The notes beneath the pieces were generated by a model. That model ran no database searches. It was not told the origin of the DNA and was given only the letters and a program-made list of their open reading frames with translations. A stretch of 64,000 bases of DNA from Pohlia nutans (lineage: Eukaryota > Streptophyta > Bryopsida > Bryales > Mniaceae), in assembly GCA_022496805.1 (NCBI GenBank), contig CM040096.1, positions 14,757,501 to 14,821,500 on the forward strand, read 5' to 3'. A program made the translations under genes and the position numbers. Numbering within the stretch: the stretch's first letter is position 1; each line of letters opens with the position of its first letter. Positions 1 to 11,741 of this stretch are shown piece by piece.

Positions 1-270
1 GAGAGGGAGGCATTCCCGGCGAATTGGTGCAGGATGGGATGATGAGCGGTGGGGAGGGAATGGTGAGCGAGTGTGGGGTGTTGTCGTCGGTAAGATGCAC
101 GATGATGGGAAGTGTGCAGAGGTGCATGGTGTTGTGGAGCGTAGGTGTGTAGGATGTGAGGAGCGTGGGAGTGGAATGCAGGAGGGATGGAAGGTGGTGG
201 TGGTGATTTGTGAATGTTGGTAGGTGTGGCATTGACTTGTTGTGCGTACTTTGGACGGGTGGGTTTGCAG

Positions 271-3200
271 GGCAAAGGGAAGAAGAGGACGTTGGAGGCG
301 AGTCTATTCAGGACGATTTTTGGAATTTCCAGCGATCCGAAAACGTCGGGTGGTGGGGAGGCAGGCGGATTGTCAGGTTCCGGTGGGGGGGCGACGAGCG
401 GCGGGAAGGAGAGGGGAGGGAAGCTGATGATCCTGGGATTGCCGGCGAAGAAGGGACCTCTGGTGATGCTGGAGAAGGAACGGAAGAAGGACAGCGTTCG
501 GTCGGTGGAGCATCTTCCGGCTGCATCGGCGTGGACGCACGCGGAGGATGCGGTGCTTTGCGCAGTAGTGCACGAGTACGGAGGGAACTGGGCGCTGGCG
601 AGCGACGCTTTGGCAGGGGTGCCGGACGGCGGCGTGTACAGAGGGCGACACCGTCATCCAGTTCACTGCAGAGAGAGATTCCGTCAGCTGCTGGCTCAGA
701 ACGCGGCGGCGGCGAGCGGGGATCCAACGAGCGAGAAGAGTGCACTGAGCGCTGCCACAAATGCGCAGCTGAAGGTGACGGAGGTAGGCACGGTGGCAGA
801 GTGGTGTTGTTGTGGAGCATGTGGGAGGGAGGTTGCAGGGATGGTGGTGGATGGGCAGCGGGTTTGAGGGGTGTCTGACGGTGTTTGCGTGGGACGTTTC
901 AGGAACATACGAAGCGGCTACTGGATGCAGTGTTGCAGCTCCCGGACGAGGAGTTTCTTCTACAGCGGCATTTCGTGGCGGTTTTAGCGGCAGTGAAGAA
1001 CTCGGGGATGGGTGGTGTCCAGCAGGGTTCCGAGGAGCAGGGCAGGTCGGGTGGGACAAACGGGCCAGGTGGGCACGGTTTCGTACAACTGAGAAGCCTG
1101 GTGAAGTCTCACGCGGCGTCGAGCAAGATCGGGGCGGGGAAGTTGTCTCCTCGTGAATTTTTGGCACAAGCAGAGAGGGATGACAGGGGTGTCCCGGAGC
1201 AAGCAAATGCGAAGGTGCATGGGAAGGAGCAAGTATCGAAGGATGCGGGTGTTGCGGGCGAGAACCAGGGCTTCAGCGCGGCGCAGTTCCTGGTGGGATC
1301 TGCGGAGTACGGCGAGTCCGGTGCGATGGAAGGCGAGAGAGTTTTGCAGGCACAGGGGGAATCGGCGGCAGTGCGTCTGGAGGAATTGCTGGGATGGGCC
1401 TTGACATCGCCTTCCGGTCATCCGACTCCAAAGGGTGGACGGAAGCTGGCAGAGATGCTGGTGGAGAATCGGTTCAGGTGCTATATCCTCCCCGTGCAGG
1501 ATTTTGTTAGGATGTGCTCATGGCGTTGGGAGAGGCGGGTATTTGATTTTGACGATCGATGGGTGGTAGAGCGGGTTGAGAGAGGACTGGTCGCCGGTGT
1601 GGGCAGGTTTGATGGGTATTTGGAGTGGGGGTTTGGTTTGGCGGTGCGTGGACATGTTGTGGAGGCTGGAGTTGGGTGGGTTTTTGGTGCATGGTGATGT
1701 TGGGGTGTAGTGACATGTGGCGGTGGCTTGGACGTGGCAGGTTTGCGACAAGGATTGGGTGGGACGGAGCCACTCGTGATTGGGCAGCCGCGGGTGGGTC
1801 GGGCACGGGCGTGTTGGGGCTGCACATTCCTTCGAAGGGAAGAGTGGTGGGCAAGAAGAGGCCGGCCCCGGACCCGAGCAAACCGCCGAAAGCAAAAATG
1901 GGGAGGACGTCGAAGGCGGACGCGAAGAAGGGGCACGTGGAATCCACAGGCGAGGAGGCTAGGGCTGCGGCGGGAGTGAACGGAGAGGATTCGGATGTCC
2001 CTGGGGGCCATGACGGCGATGCAAACAGGAAGGAGGTGGAAGCGGAAGCAGCATCGGGTCGAAAGGCGTCGTTTGCCGGGAAGATAGTGGTGAAGCGTCC
2101 GAAGAAGAATGTGGTGAGTTCTGCAGCGCCCACGTCGCCGCGTGGTTCCGGGAGATTGGACTCGATGGTCTCGCAGTTGGACAGCAGGGTTGCGGGTGGC
2201 AAGGTTTCGAAGAGTGGCAAGAAGAGCGGCCCTAGGCCCGGTGCTGGCGCAGCAGTAGCAGTTGGAGTATCAGGAGCAGGTGCGGGTGGAGCAGATCAGA
2301 GGACGGATAAGAAGTCTGGGATGAAGGGTTCGCAGTGTGGGCAAGGCACGAACTCTGGCACAGGCTGCGTTCCCGGAGGTGGTTTGGGCAACTCAGGGGG
2401 TGATAGCACGTCATCAGCAGGTCGAGAGCTGAAGGGCGGTGGTGGCGGAACGGATGTTTCGAGTGGAAGGGGAATAGATCTGAACGGGTCCAGCGACGAC
2501 GACGTGACCATCGTCGGGGTGTCAGCGGGCGGCAGATTTCGAGCGGGTGGTTCAGAGTCAGCAGTGGCAGGGCCGGGGAGGAGGTTGAAGTTACCGAGAG
2601 AGAGGTCGGAGGGGACAAAGGCGGGCGGACGAGGGCAGTCGGAGGAGCCGAGTTTGGCAGCGTCAAGGTCAAGCGGAATGGGTTACGGAGGAGCGGTGCA
2701 GAACGAGGATTCGAGTCTGGCATCGCACCTGATGACGAGGCTGGCAGGTTCGCCGGGTGTGGAGTTGCTGACGCTGGGCGGTGCGGAGGTGCTGTCGCAA
2801 GTGCAGTGGCCTCCTGCGGCAGGCGCTTGGCCCGTGGCATCGCTGAACGAGGATCTGGACTTGAGCACGGATGTGGGGTCCGTGTTGTTTTCGGAGGTGG
2901 GCAGGCTGAAGTCCATGGGCGGCCCTTTGAGGAGCTCCCCTCCAGGACAGGCAGCAGGGCGAAGCATGGGAAGGGGTGCGTCGTCCCCTTTGGTGGGGCG
3001 GTTGCAGTCGTCGGAGGGTGCGACAAGGAGCGGGAGTTCGGAAGAGGAACAGCGTGGCCAGACGGCGGCGTGGATGGTGGGGAGCTTGCAGAGACAGGTC
3101 CCCAGTATCCAAGGTGGGCAGGGAGCGGGTCGGAGCAACGACGCAGGAAGCGAGGTTTTGAGACCGGTTCTGCGGTTGGGTCCTTCAAGCCCCGTGCGAC

Positions 3201-3460
3201 CTGGGAGGGAGTCTGGGCCTTCATCGTTGAATCAGGTCCATTCGCGAGGAGGTCTTTCGTCGTCTTCTCGCGGTGGGATTGCAGGTTTGGGCGGGAGGCC
3301 TGGTGCTCGGGGTGGGCAGCAGGCATACCAAGGTGGAGCATTTGCAGGGTTGCCAGCACAATCGCTGGCCAGCCCTGAGTCTCCGGTGGACACGGGGTTG
3401 GGGCTTGGTCTGGGATCGGGCGGACGGTACAACGGCCGAGACAAGCAGGCACGGGATTAG
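271..3460 (+). CDS. PIE1: PIE1/SWR1-type chromatin remodeller, C-terminal part (5' end outside window)
   Basis: Likely the C-terminal region of the plant SWR1-complex ATPase PIE1, which deposits histone H2A.Z in the nucleus. Three exons join in phase: 271-783, 903-1477 and 1741-3460, with stop at 3458-3460. The first holds a SANT/Myb-like domain (about 510-700) with EDAVLCAVVHEYGGNW and YRGRHRHPVHCRERFRQLL, the pattern I know from the PIE1 C-terminus. Exon 2 starts with a conserved-looking helix (RLLDAVLQLPDEEFLLQRHF). The junction at 1477/1741 restores an Arg codon (AG|G). The last exon encodes about 570 residues of low-complexity Gly/Ser/Arg/Lys-rich sequence, longer than I expect for the family. 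The helicase domains would lie upstream, outside the window. EAF1-like SANT proteins are the main alternative. The exon 2 end (1477) could instead be a nearby site. Confidence 0.68.
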
Positions 3461-4559
3461 CATGGGACTTGCGACCGTAGAGGTGACGGGCGTAGGATGC
3501 AGCGAGGGAGGGCCGTCTTGGGTGAATGTGGGGATTGAGGTGGGAGTGCGTGTTCCGCAAGTTCGTTCCATGCATCAATTTTTTCAGAGCGTAGTGAAAT
3601 TTAGGTTTCAATGCCTGTAGGAATACCTGAAGGTACAATGCCATCTTTTTTTTGTTTGTCATTTTTATATTCTTTTTATCATTGACCATTACTCTTTCAA
3701 GTCGTTCTGCGTACTTGATACTACCTGCGCACTCGGCCAAGCGATTCTTGAAGGACCTGTATCATTTGTGGTGCAAATTTGGGTCGGATGTGGTGTGTCG
3801 TTTGTGAAGTTTTGGGGTAGGAAAGTTGGAGTCCTGGTGTGTTGCAGTGGACTAATGTTTGAGAGAACGGAGTTGGGAACGGCAGGGGTATTTGCATTTG
3901 CAGTGATAGAGGTTACGGAAGGTGTTTCAAAGCGCACACACGCGCCACTTCAATTGTCACGTGTTCTATATGGAGTGTGGGTTTTTTTGTCGGTGAAGTG
4001 GAGTCCAAGAGATTTACACAAATGTCGAAATCGACCTTATGTTTGTTGTTGCCAAACTTTGTGCTAATTGGATGTGGGAGATGACAGGATGGGGTGGGAT
4101 GTATAAATCTTCGACTCTATGAGGTTTTATTGTATACCAGGGGATTGTAGTTTATAAAATATTTACATGTTGGAAGGCAATATTGAGGATATTTAAATTC
4201 GGGTAGAAGGTTGGCAAATCCCATTCAGAGGAATGCTGGGACACCTTGGTGAGTATTGATGTCTTGTACCACAAGTCCTTGAAACCGGTGAAGGAAATTA
4301 GTGTGGCTACACTACATAGGAGTTTGCCACATGTCATCCCCACTTTTATTGAGGGTGCCATGAGGTGGCATGCGATGTTTATTACTCCGTATGAAGTTGC
4401 CATATGTCATTTGAACACTACATCCCTTTTTTTTCTACAAGGACACTATATGTCCCTAAAATTAAATAGTGTCCGGATTGAGAGATTGTGTTGGAGAGAT
4501 TGAATAGGCCATTCAATGTAGTATTTTTCAGGGTTGCACAACTATAGTAATTGAAGGAG
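3461..4559. other. 3' flank of the PIE1-like gene, no gene recognised
   Basis: G/T-rich sequence grades into AT-rich sequence. The first few hundred bases are probably 3' UTR. Short open frames (for example 3768-4067) show no recognisable domain. Nothing else can be supported. Confidence 0.4.
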
Positions 4560-4740
4560 TGGTGGGAGTGGTAATTTTTCACACGGTTCGCGATTGGTAG
4601 TGTGGCAAGCCTTTTAGAAAAGTTTATGTGGTGGACTAATTTTGCAAATATCTTAAGGATTTTTGGAGCGTTTAGAATGAACTTGGAGATGTTGCCAAAA
4701 CATAATCGAAAGCCATTTCATTAATTTAAAATGTAGTTAA
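4560..4740 (+). repeat. Dispersed repeat copy 1 (partner at 8367-8540)
   Basis: About 170 bp match 8367-8540 in direct orientation. Shared blocks are gtgggagtggtaattt, aagccttttagaaaagttta and tgaacttgga-atgttgcc. At the second site the repeat follows the NAM-like pseudogene, so this copy may be a relict of the same element. Positions 4741-5091 hold nothing recognisable. Confidence 0.6.
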
Positions 4741-5091
4741 GTCTTGCAATCCCATTAGAAACTCAAAGGCAGTTACTCTCCTTCCAGAACACAATGCTGG
4801 CATGTTATCTAGGATATTTGATTGAGATTTTTGGCATGTGTCAAGCTGAGTTATGTAGCTTGATGTGAGTCGTGACACTTTTCAAAAATATCCTTCTTTC
4901 TGTCAAGTGGATCAATTAGAAAACAATAAGCTCAGTTTAAAGGTTGAATGCTGTACTTGAAAATTTCATTGCTGGAGATTAGAAATAGTGGATTTTGACA
5001 AGCTTTGGGGCTGACAGGATAGACATGAGAGTGTGCATACTTGTAGTGATTTTTGTTTGCATACAAAGCCTAGAAGTTTTGTGAGAAAACA

Positions 5092-6201
5092 TTGATGTTT
5101 GTGAAAGATAGAGTATGTGACATTGCTAAGAGTTCTAGGAGACTTTGTGGAGTTTTAAGTAGTGTCGGTGAACTTTGCATCATGATAGGAAGTTATGTGC
5201 CAGATGATGTGAGAAATATGATAGTTGGCATGAGAGAAGCTGGCTTGACATTGAGCAAAATCAGAGACCTTGTAGAAAAACCCAAATCAACAATTTCAAG
5301 GGTTTTGAAGAGATACAATGAATGTGGCTCTGTAAAGCCAACAAATAAGCCTGGTAGGCCACATAAGTTGAGTGATCAAGGTAGGAGAAGGCTCATGAGA
5401 GATCTTAGTAGTAAGTGTTGTGCTCCTCTTGCGGAACTGTATGAGAATATTACACCTCATGTGGGCATGGGGACTTTACGTAAAGAGATTCATGAGCTTG
5501 GTGTTAATAGTTGCATTGCGGTCAAGAAACCGTTCTTGAATAATATATATAGGGCTAAGAGGTTGGCCTTTGCAAAACAACACGTGCTCTGGACGGTTCA
5601 TGATTGGAACAATGTGATTTGGACAGAGGAGTCATCATTTGAAGTCGGAAAACAATCACGTCAAATTCGAGTGTGGCGGACAGTTTACGAACGCTACAAT
5701 TGGGATTGCTTGGCACCTACATTCAAATCCGGAAGGACTTCAATTATGGTATGGGGTGCTTTCACTGGCTCTACTAAGTCTTATTTAGTGTTATTCCCTC
5801 CTAACAAACGCACTGCTGCGGACTTTGTAGAGATAGTGTGTGAGGGAGCATTAGAGAATTATTATTGGCACCGTGACCACCATGAGCACCTCATTTTGAT
5901 GGAAGATTGTGCACCTGTACATCACAACAATGTACAAAAGTTTTCGAGGGAACAAGTTGGATTGACAAAGCTTGAATGGCCAACAAATTCTCCTGACCTC
6001 AATCCTATTGAGAACGTGTGGAAGTAAGTCAAAGATCAAGTGCCAAAAATAAGTAGACCTCAAAACATAGATGAAATGTGGACAACAGTGAACTTGGCAT
6101 GGGAGGATGTACCTCAAGAAAGCATCCAGAAGTTGATTTCTACTATGCCAAATGGAATGGAAGCTGTGATATTAGCTAAAGGTGGTAGCATTCGATGGTA
6201 G
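5092..6201 (+). pseudogene. Tc1/mariner-type (DD34E) transposase, inactivated
   Basis: A Tc1-family cut-and-paste transposase. It has an N-terminal helix-turn-helix (GMREAGLTLSKIRDLVEK, then STISRVLKRY), a GRP motif (residues 88-90) and a DDE catalytic domain. The third acidic residue lies in SPDLNPIENVW (E307) and the second in LMEDCAPVH (D272), with 34 residues between, hence DD34E. The usual first Asp of W-S/T-D-E-S is Glu here (WTEESSF, residue 179). An in-frame TAA at 6025-6027 interrupts WK*VKDQ; the frame then stays open for 57 residues to the TAG at 6199-6201. Either lesion should inactivate it. Sequence style (FKSGRTSIMVWGAF, FPPNKRTAADFVEIV) recalls copies in basidiomycete fungi more than plant mariner-like elements (DD39D). 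I found no terminal inverted repeats. Translation may really start at the Met at 5182. Confidence 0.88.
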
Positions 6202-6289
6202 TGGATGTACCTCTTTGTTTGGACATAGTTTCTAGTGAATAAGACATAATGTAAAATTTGTGTTATAGTAGGCTTCCACAATACTATAG

Positions 6290-6958
6290 CTCTCTAATGG
6301 TACCTTATATGACTACTTTTGTTCAAATCTTTGTGTAATACATGAACTTCTTTTCCTTTGCCTTGAATGTGTTTGAAAGAAAATTACTAAACTCATTAAA
6401 GTCACATAGAGGAAAATTTTACCTACACAGTGTGAGTTTTTGTAATACAAAAGATGTGGACAATGATGATTCCAAAATACACGTGCAATCAATTTTTTTA
6501 AAATTATCACATTTATTTTTCAATTAATTAATAAGTATAGCCGTGAAAAACAAATAAAATAATTCGCCAAAAATGGAGTTCCTATTTTTGGATATTGAAA
6601 TTTTATATGTTGGTTAAGATTCCATAAAGCAATAGATTTAATAGGATAGTTTTGATAGAATTTTCTTAAAAAGATATTAAAAAGAAAAATCTTGAAGGAC
6701 TTCATAGTGGGGTTGCAAGACTTATTGAGCCTCACTGTACATTAGAATTTTAGGATTTTGAGCTTTAGAGTGTTGTAAAAATGGCAATTTGATTACTTTT
6801 GAATAATGGTAAATTGGACTAGAAAGTAGAAGATAACCCACATACTATGTTAGTTAGGATCATTTTCATTTGAAAAGACGAATTAGGTGAAAATCAGCGT
6901 TTGACCGAAAATCTACCAAACATAGTCCCACGGGGAGCCTTGCACGCTTAGGGGTTAA
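6290..6958 (-). mobile_element. Degenerate TTAA/CCCCTAA element, family A remnant
   Basis: One clear end, ttaggggTTAA, finishes at 6958. Internal sequence around 6565-6620 (gccaaaaatggagttcctatttttgg, then a ttggttaa block) resembles the element at 9151-9699. The other end is not clear, so the start is approximate. A second, weaker end-like motif (tttaggggttga) occurs near 6990-7003. Confidence 0.45.
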
Positions 6959-7370
6959 GACTTGTCAAACAAGAACTTTAACACTGTTATGTTTAGGGGT
7001 TGAATGTAGTGTTGACAAGTGCTTTTCTTTTTTTAACACGCCTTTGGCAACTCAAATTTTTGATATATGGGTACAATACTGGGATTGGAGCGGTATGTTA
7101 TGCATAACAGTCTGAAGTCCTAGACTTTGTACGTGTACTAAAGTTTCCAAGATTTTCCCCAAAACCTCTTGGATGCTCTTTGTTTTCCCATCCTAAGTTT
7201 GTCTTACTTGCTTGACTCCTACGAAATTCTCTCATGTAATGGCAAGTGTTATCTTTCACTCCATGTTCCAAGGAAAGTTAATGTATGAGTAAAATGCCAA
7301 CCTCCTTGATTTCCGTGTTTTATCAAGAATCTCATCTCTTTGGTCTTGGGCTTTATAACATGGTGGGAGG

Positions 7371-7385
7371 GAGGGAGGGAGGGAG
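7371..7385. repeat. (GGGA)n microsatellite
   Basis: Short perfect ggga repeat just before the inverted-repeat element at 7415. Confidence 0.7.
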
Positions 7386-7414
7386 GAATGCAACTTTTTG
7401 AGTGGCAAGGGAGG

Positions 7415-7636
7415 TAAGGTAGAGGGCTCCAAAACCAAGAGGGTTCTAATTCCAACAGAATCTAGACCATGCATTTACTTTAGAACACAAATCTAGGCAC
7501 ATCATAGAGCTCTTATTGGATGTTGACCAAAATGATAAGCTATCTATGGTCTTCCTAGATTTAGTTTCTAGGATGATTATTGTGCCTAGATTCTGTTGGA
7601 ATTAGAACCCTGTTGGTTTTAGAGCCCTCTACCTTA
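7415..7636. mobile_element. 222-bp MITE with 51-bp inverted arms, possible TA target
   Basis: Arms 7415-7465 (taaggtagagggctcc...) and 7586-7636 (...ccctctacctta) are reverse complements with a few mismatches. They enclose about 120 bp with a second nested inverted motif (aatctaggcaca / tgtgcctagatt). Both ends can be read as TA flanking AGGTAGAGGG termini, which fits a Tc1/mariner (Stowaway-type) MITE. No coding capacity. Confidence 0.6.
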
Positions 7637-7829
7637 GGTGATGAGCATACATTTGTGAAGAGGAAACACTTGTGTAGGAATGTGCTTCACATTGTGCAAG
7701 ACCCGAGGTAAGACGACATTGCAAGGAATCAACAAAAGACGGGTGTGCTTTGAAAGCGTATTATTTAACACTTTGACTTGAACAAGCCGGGTGAGTTTAG
7801 GATGACTAGATCGTTAGAAGTGAAGTGTA

Positions 7830-8480
7830 GTACAATTAAAGATGCCATGTTTCTAAGTTCATTGGTGTATATGCTCTGGTTGTCAAGTTGAAGAGTGGTA
7901 CAAGCCCGGCGGACACTTTGAAGAAGGCACATGATTTGTATCAACTCAAGTTTGCAAAAGGGGGATTTGTTTTTGGACTATTGTTGGGTGTTGGTGAAAG
8001 ATATCTCAAAGTGGGTGGAGGTTTAGAGAAGATCACTCCTAGTGGGTGGAGGGTTAGACGCAAACAACACCGCCAATAGCTAAGAAGAGAGCGCCCATTT
8101 CAGAGGAGTTCGATTTCTGTTTACACTAATGACATGACTAAAAAGAGAGGGGCGATTTCGAAGGGGGCCACAATGGTGAATGAGCGTCGGAGGGTGATTT
8201 GGGAGCAACTGAGAGGAATTAAGGCAAACAAAGAGGATCTCAAGGTGAAAAAGGGGGCAATATATATTGTCCAAGTTAAAGCAATGATGACGATGGTACA
8301 AACACAAATGTGTAAGGCCCAATTGCTCGAAGATCAGAACATGTTGCTCTTGATGACTATGCTAGAGGGATTGGTGGGAGTGGTAATTTCTCACAAGGTC
8401 CATGACTGGTACTGGTGCAAGCCTTTTAGAAAAGTTTATGTCACGGGGACTAATTTTCCAAAATACTTATCGATTTTTGG
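7830..8480 (+). pseudogene. NAM-associated / Harbinger-linked MYB-like protein fragment
   Basis: Translation around 7860-8030 gives SKFIGVYA..VKLKSGTS.ADTLKKAHDLY.LKF...FVF. This matches the F-x-G-x-Y...K-S-G-x-S-x-x-D...A-x-x-x-Y signature of the plant NAM-associated proteins often found beside PIF/Harbinger transposases. A later frame (8134-8490) continues with a charged helical part ending QMCKAQLLEDQNMLLLMTM, like the family's C-terminal coiled coil. At least one frame break separates the two parts and the middle CW..L motif is lost. I saw no DDE transposase next to it. The family call is from memory of the motif. Confidence 0.45.
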
Positions 8481-8540
8481 ATCGTTTTGAATGAACTTGG
8501 ACATGTTGCCAAAATATAAACAAAATCCATTTCATTAAAG
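8367..8540 (+). repeat. Dispersed repeat copy 2 (partner at 4560-4740)
   Basis: Direct repeat of the 4560 segment, overlapping the end of the NAM-like pseudogene. The 610 bp that follow (8541-9150) are AT-rich with no recognised feature. Confidence 0.6.
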
Positions 8541-9150
8541 TAAAAAGTAGTTAAGAATCCACTTGAATGTGTCACATATTCACATATAGTGACGAACAAA
8601 ATTGTGTACACTTGAGTCAAGCCCAAATTTGGTAGACAACCATAACCCATGATTCAAATACCCTTTCACAAATCTGAAAGTTAGATGTGAAGTTGTGTAC
8701 ATGTATGTAAATTACATCATCTAGAAGAAAACATGCTACAAAGACAAATGTGAACTATGTACAAGTTCTATATATACTACTAGTTTTTCAGTAATCCTTT
8801 GGTACTTTGTCGAATAGCTTTTAGCTGTCAAATCAACATCAACTCTTCGTGGCATGCTCTTATTGAATGCCATGCAATCCTCCACTCAAAGTAGGATACA
8901 TAGTGCATACATAGTCATACAAATCTTGCATTTCTCTTGGAGGTGTAGGAATTCTCAAAAGAAGACTTGGAATCTTGCAAGTGTAGTTGCCATGTTTTGA
9001 ACATTGTTTCGGTGCAAGATGATTTTGGGTATATTAAACACCTCAGTTATCTTTGAAAATTAGCACAAAAATAACTAATATATGACTATCTAAACAATGG
9101 GTAAAAATATCAAAGTTGCATAATCCCAAATTCCATAATCACAAAGATGA

Positions 9151-9699
9151 TTAATCCCTAAATCACCCACTGGGTAAGGGCAAAACCTAGATGTGTTATA
9201 AAATGTTACTTCCGCAACTTTGATGAATTTCGGTCCCAAAGAGAAAATGAGAAACATGATGTTTAGTAATTATCTGTGAGGTCAAACTTTCAAAAATTGT
9301 TTTAGACACTCATTTAATGAATTTAGATGCATTTTCTATTTAATATTCACCAAAATTCCTATTTTTATTTTTAGAATTTGAAATTTGGTATGATTGGTTA
9401 AAACTAGACATTCTATTCTAAAATTAATAGAACAAAAATTTCAAATGAGAGAACATCATTACTTTCCCCGAAATAATTTTTTTATAACACTAGGACAATG
9501 TTGAGGTGTTTGTCTTTGAAAAATTCCTTAGTGAATCTCAATATTGCGAATGAAATGCATCAAACAAATCTAGAACTTGATCTCTACTTCCAATTTCAAC
9601 AAAAAATCAAAACTCAAAAAATGTCATTTCTTGACCATGGGCAATCACTGCTGTTTGGGCTGCAACCAAAAAATGATCGATTGGTCGCTTAGGGGTTAA
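9151..9699 (-). mobile_element. TTAA/CCCCTAA element, family A (piggyBac-like MITE)
   Basis: 549 bp from TTAA (9151-9154) to TTAA (9696-9699). Ends are TTAATCCCTAAATC... and ...CGCTTAGGGGTTAA. Its interior is the reverse complement of the element at 48737-49287 over most of its length; for example tataacactaggacaatgtt here matches the complement of aacattgtcttagtgttata there. The 64-residue open frame at 9498 is incidental. Confidence 0.8.
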
Positions 9700-10167
9700 G
9701 AGTCCAATGACCTTGTTGTGCAAGCGGGGAAAAAATTAAAAAGTCTTCACTTAAAGTGGTATAATGTCGCCATCTACAAAGGCAAATGAGCTAGATATTT
9801 CACACATTTTCATAATAGCATGGGGAAATATTATAAAGTTGCAAATGAGAGAAATCTACTTTTTCAAATATTTTACTTGTTGCGTTAGATATGGCAGTTT
9901 TACAACAATTTTTGGAATACATAGTGGCTTTGTCCTCGATGGGTTAATTGATGAATGGATGTACACTAATTGTCATTGGTAATAGCTAGTGTTGAAAGAC
10001 AAGTATAGTAGATTGCTCCAAAAAACTGAAAAATGGAAGGGGGTTAACGCCAACTTTAAGATATGTGCACTGGGCTTAGACAATTCTAAAAGAGGTATTA
10101 ATTCGTTGGAGATAGACAACTCCAAGTTAGAGTGGTGCACTAGAGCTAAACAAGTGTAAGACTCGTG
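9700..10167. other. No gene; short degenerate repeats near 10035-10150
   Basis: AT-rich. Imperfect roughly 50-bp repeats (aactccaag..gtgcac..ttagaca) occur near 10050-10160 and again at 10605-10660, on both sides of the LTR-like block. This suggests a pre-existing tandem repeat was split. Confidence 0.35.
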
Positions 10168-10577
10168 TGTTAACGGTAAATTCGTAATTACCGGTAGCTT
10201 ACCGATCTGAATTTTTTACTACTCCGGTAAAATTCCAAGTTACCACTGGAAGTAGATCTAAGAAAACACTTTTTACCGATCTAACCTAACTGTCAGATCT
10301 GGTTGTATTTATGTATATAAGCATTGGAGCCAAACTCATTGGCACGACTCATTTTTCGAGATATACGATTGCTTTGTCTCAATCCTTTTCCTTTTGATAC
10401 TTTACTTACCGAGTAGTTCCTTCCGGATACTCTTGTTTGATGATTCCAGTTTTGATTATACTGTTTTGAGAGATTACCGACCCAGTTCCGGTAGTATTTT
10501 TCTCTTAGCGTTTCCAGATTCATTGGTTTCTGTCCTTCCTACTAGTTTTTATCCCTCCCGATAGTGATTACCGAGCA
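10168..10577. mobile_element. Possible solo LTR
   Basis: A block bounded by TGTTAACGGTAA and TTACCGAGCA (TG...CA with partly inverted ends). It is rich in CCGGTAA/TTACCGG motifs and has a TATA-like atgtatataagc near 10313, as expected of a retrotransposon LTR. No convincing 5-bp target duplication and no second LTR or pol was found, so the call is tentative. Confidence 0.3.
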
Positions 10578-10862
10578 GACGTTTATAAGGAGTAGCTGCC
10601 ATCGTGCATTTAAGTTAGATAGCTCCAAGATTTGTGCACATGATTTAGACACCTTAAAGAAAATAACATTTGTATCAAATGAGTTAAATAACTGTCGACA
10701 AGTATGATTAAAAGTTGTGTCATGTAGCATTAATGCGTGTTGTGATTTTGGATTTTTTTTTCAAAAACAAGAGATTTGTTACTTTTGGATCCATATCCCG
10801 AGAACAACATATATACTATATACTCTTACATGACTTTTAGACTCATGCCTTTAGGGAAGGAA

Positions 10863-11066
10863 TAAAACACAATTGTGATTTTTGGATTCTTGCATTGGTT
10901 AAACACGGTTGTGATTTTAAAAATTTTGCCTTGATTTTCGAAGGGATGAAACACACTTGTGACTTTTCAACATAGACCTTGGTTGAACACAATGAAACAT
11001 GGTTGTGACTTTTGGACCCATCTTTCGGTTGGTTGAGATGATTTAACATAATTGTGACTTTTAAAC
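10863..11066. repeat. Degenerate tandem repeat, about 40-48 bp unit, 5 copies
   Basis: The core aaacacaattgtgattttt recurs near 10863, 10903, 10948, 10996 and 11044 with divergence, each followed by a ttggtt-type tail. The open frame across it on the minus strand is a product of the repeat. Positions 11100-11741 hold no recognised feature. Confidence 0.6.
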
Positions 11067-11741
11067 ATGTATCTTGGTTGGAAGGGAGGATTTTTTTTAT
11101 TAATTTTTTTCTCCACGATTGAAAAAAAATAGTTATAAGCACTTGAATTATGGAAAAACACACTACTCCTTCCATTAGCAGGGAGAGTTGCCTTTAGAAT
11201 TTTTTTATGGTATGTTATATTTATTCACGAATTCAAACTTTAAATGTACCTTGTGTTTTATGAAGACATATTACCTAGAAATATTGAGAAAGGGATAACC
11301 AAAATAAAATAGAAACACAACTAATACCTTTTGATTTCTTGTTAAAATTTGTCTTTATTAGATTTTTTCTATTTTCTAGCTAGTTCACTTGTAGCTTGTA
11401 TTTTGCTTCTGAATATGAGTAAAGAGGTCATAATTGTGATCGAAGCTAGTACACAAGATCATAACCAAAAAAGTTCAAGATATCAACCTCATCTAATGGA
11501 AATATCGTTGATCTGGGTACAAACTATTATCATCCTACTATAGCTTGTCACCTAGCCATCCAATCATTGAGGCATTGGTGTAGTTTAGAATTCAAGGACT
11601 CTACTGAAATCTATTATGGAGTCATTGCTTTTAAACAAAAGGATATTGCAAACACTCATTTGCAACTGAAAAGGCTTTGCTCCACTGATGGTGGATTCTA
11701 TTCCATTGAGGGTTGACAAGGTGCCGTTTCCAATACTACAA

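Noticed and set aside
1..270. Coding exon at the window start
   Set aside because: G/T-rich sequence without a conserved frame before the acceptor at 269-270; most likely intron of the PIE1-like gene.
2232..3740. 502-residue open frame on the minus strand
   Set aside because: Lies opposite the GC-rich last exon of the PIE1-like gene. It is Pro/Ser/Leu-rich shadow sequence with no domain.
10855..11161. Open frames on - with repeated SH/KSHNHV motifs
   Set aside because: They arise from the degenerate tandem repeat at 10863-11066.
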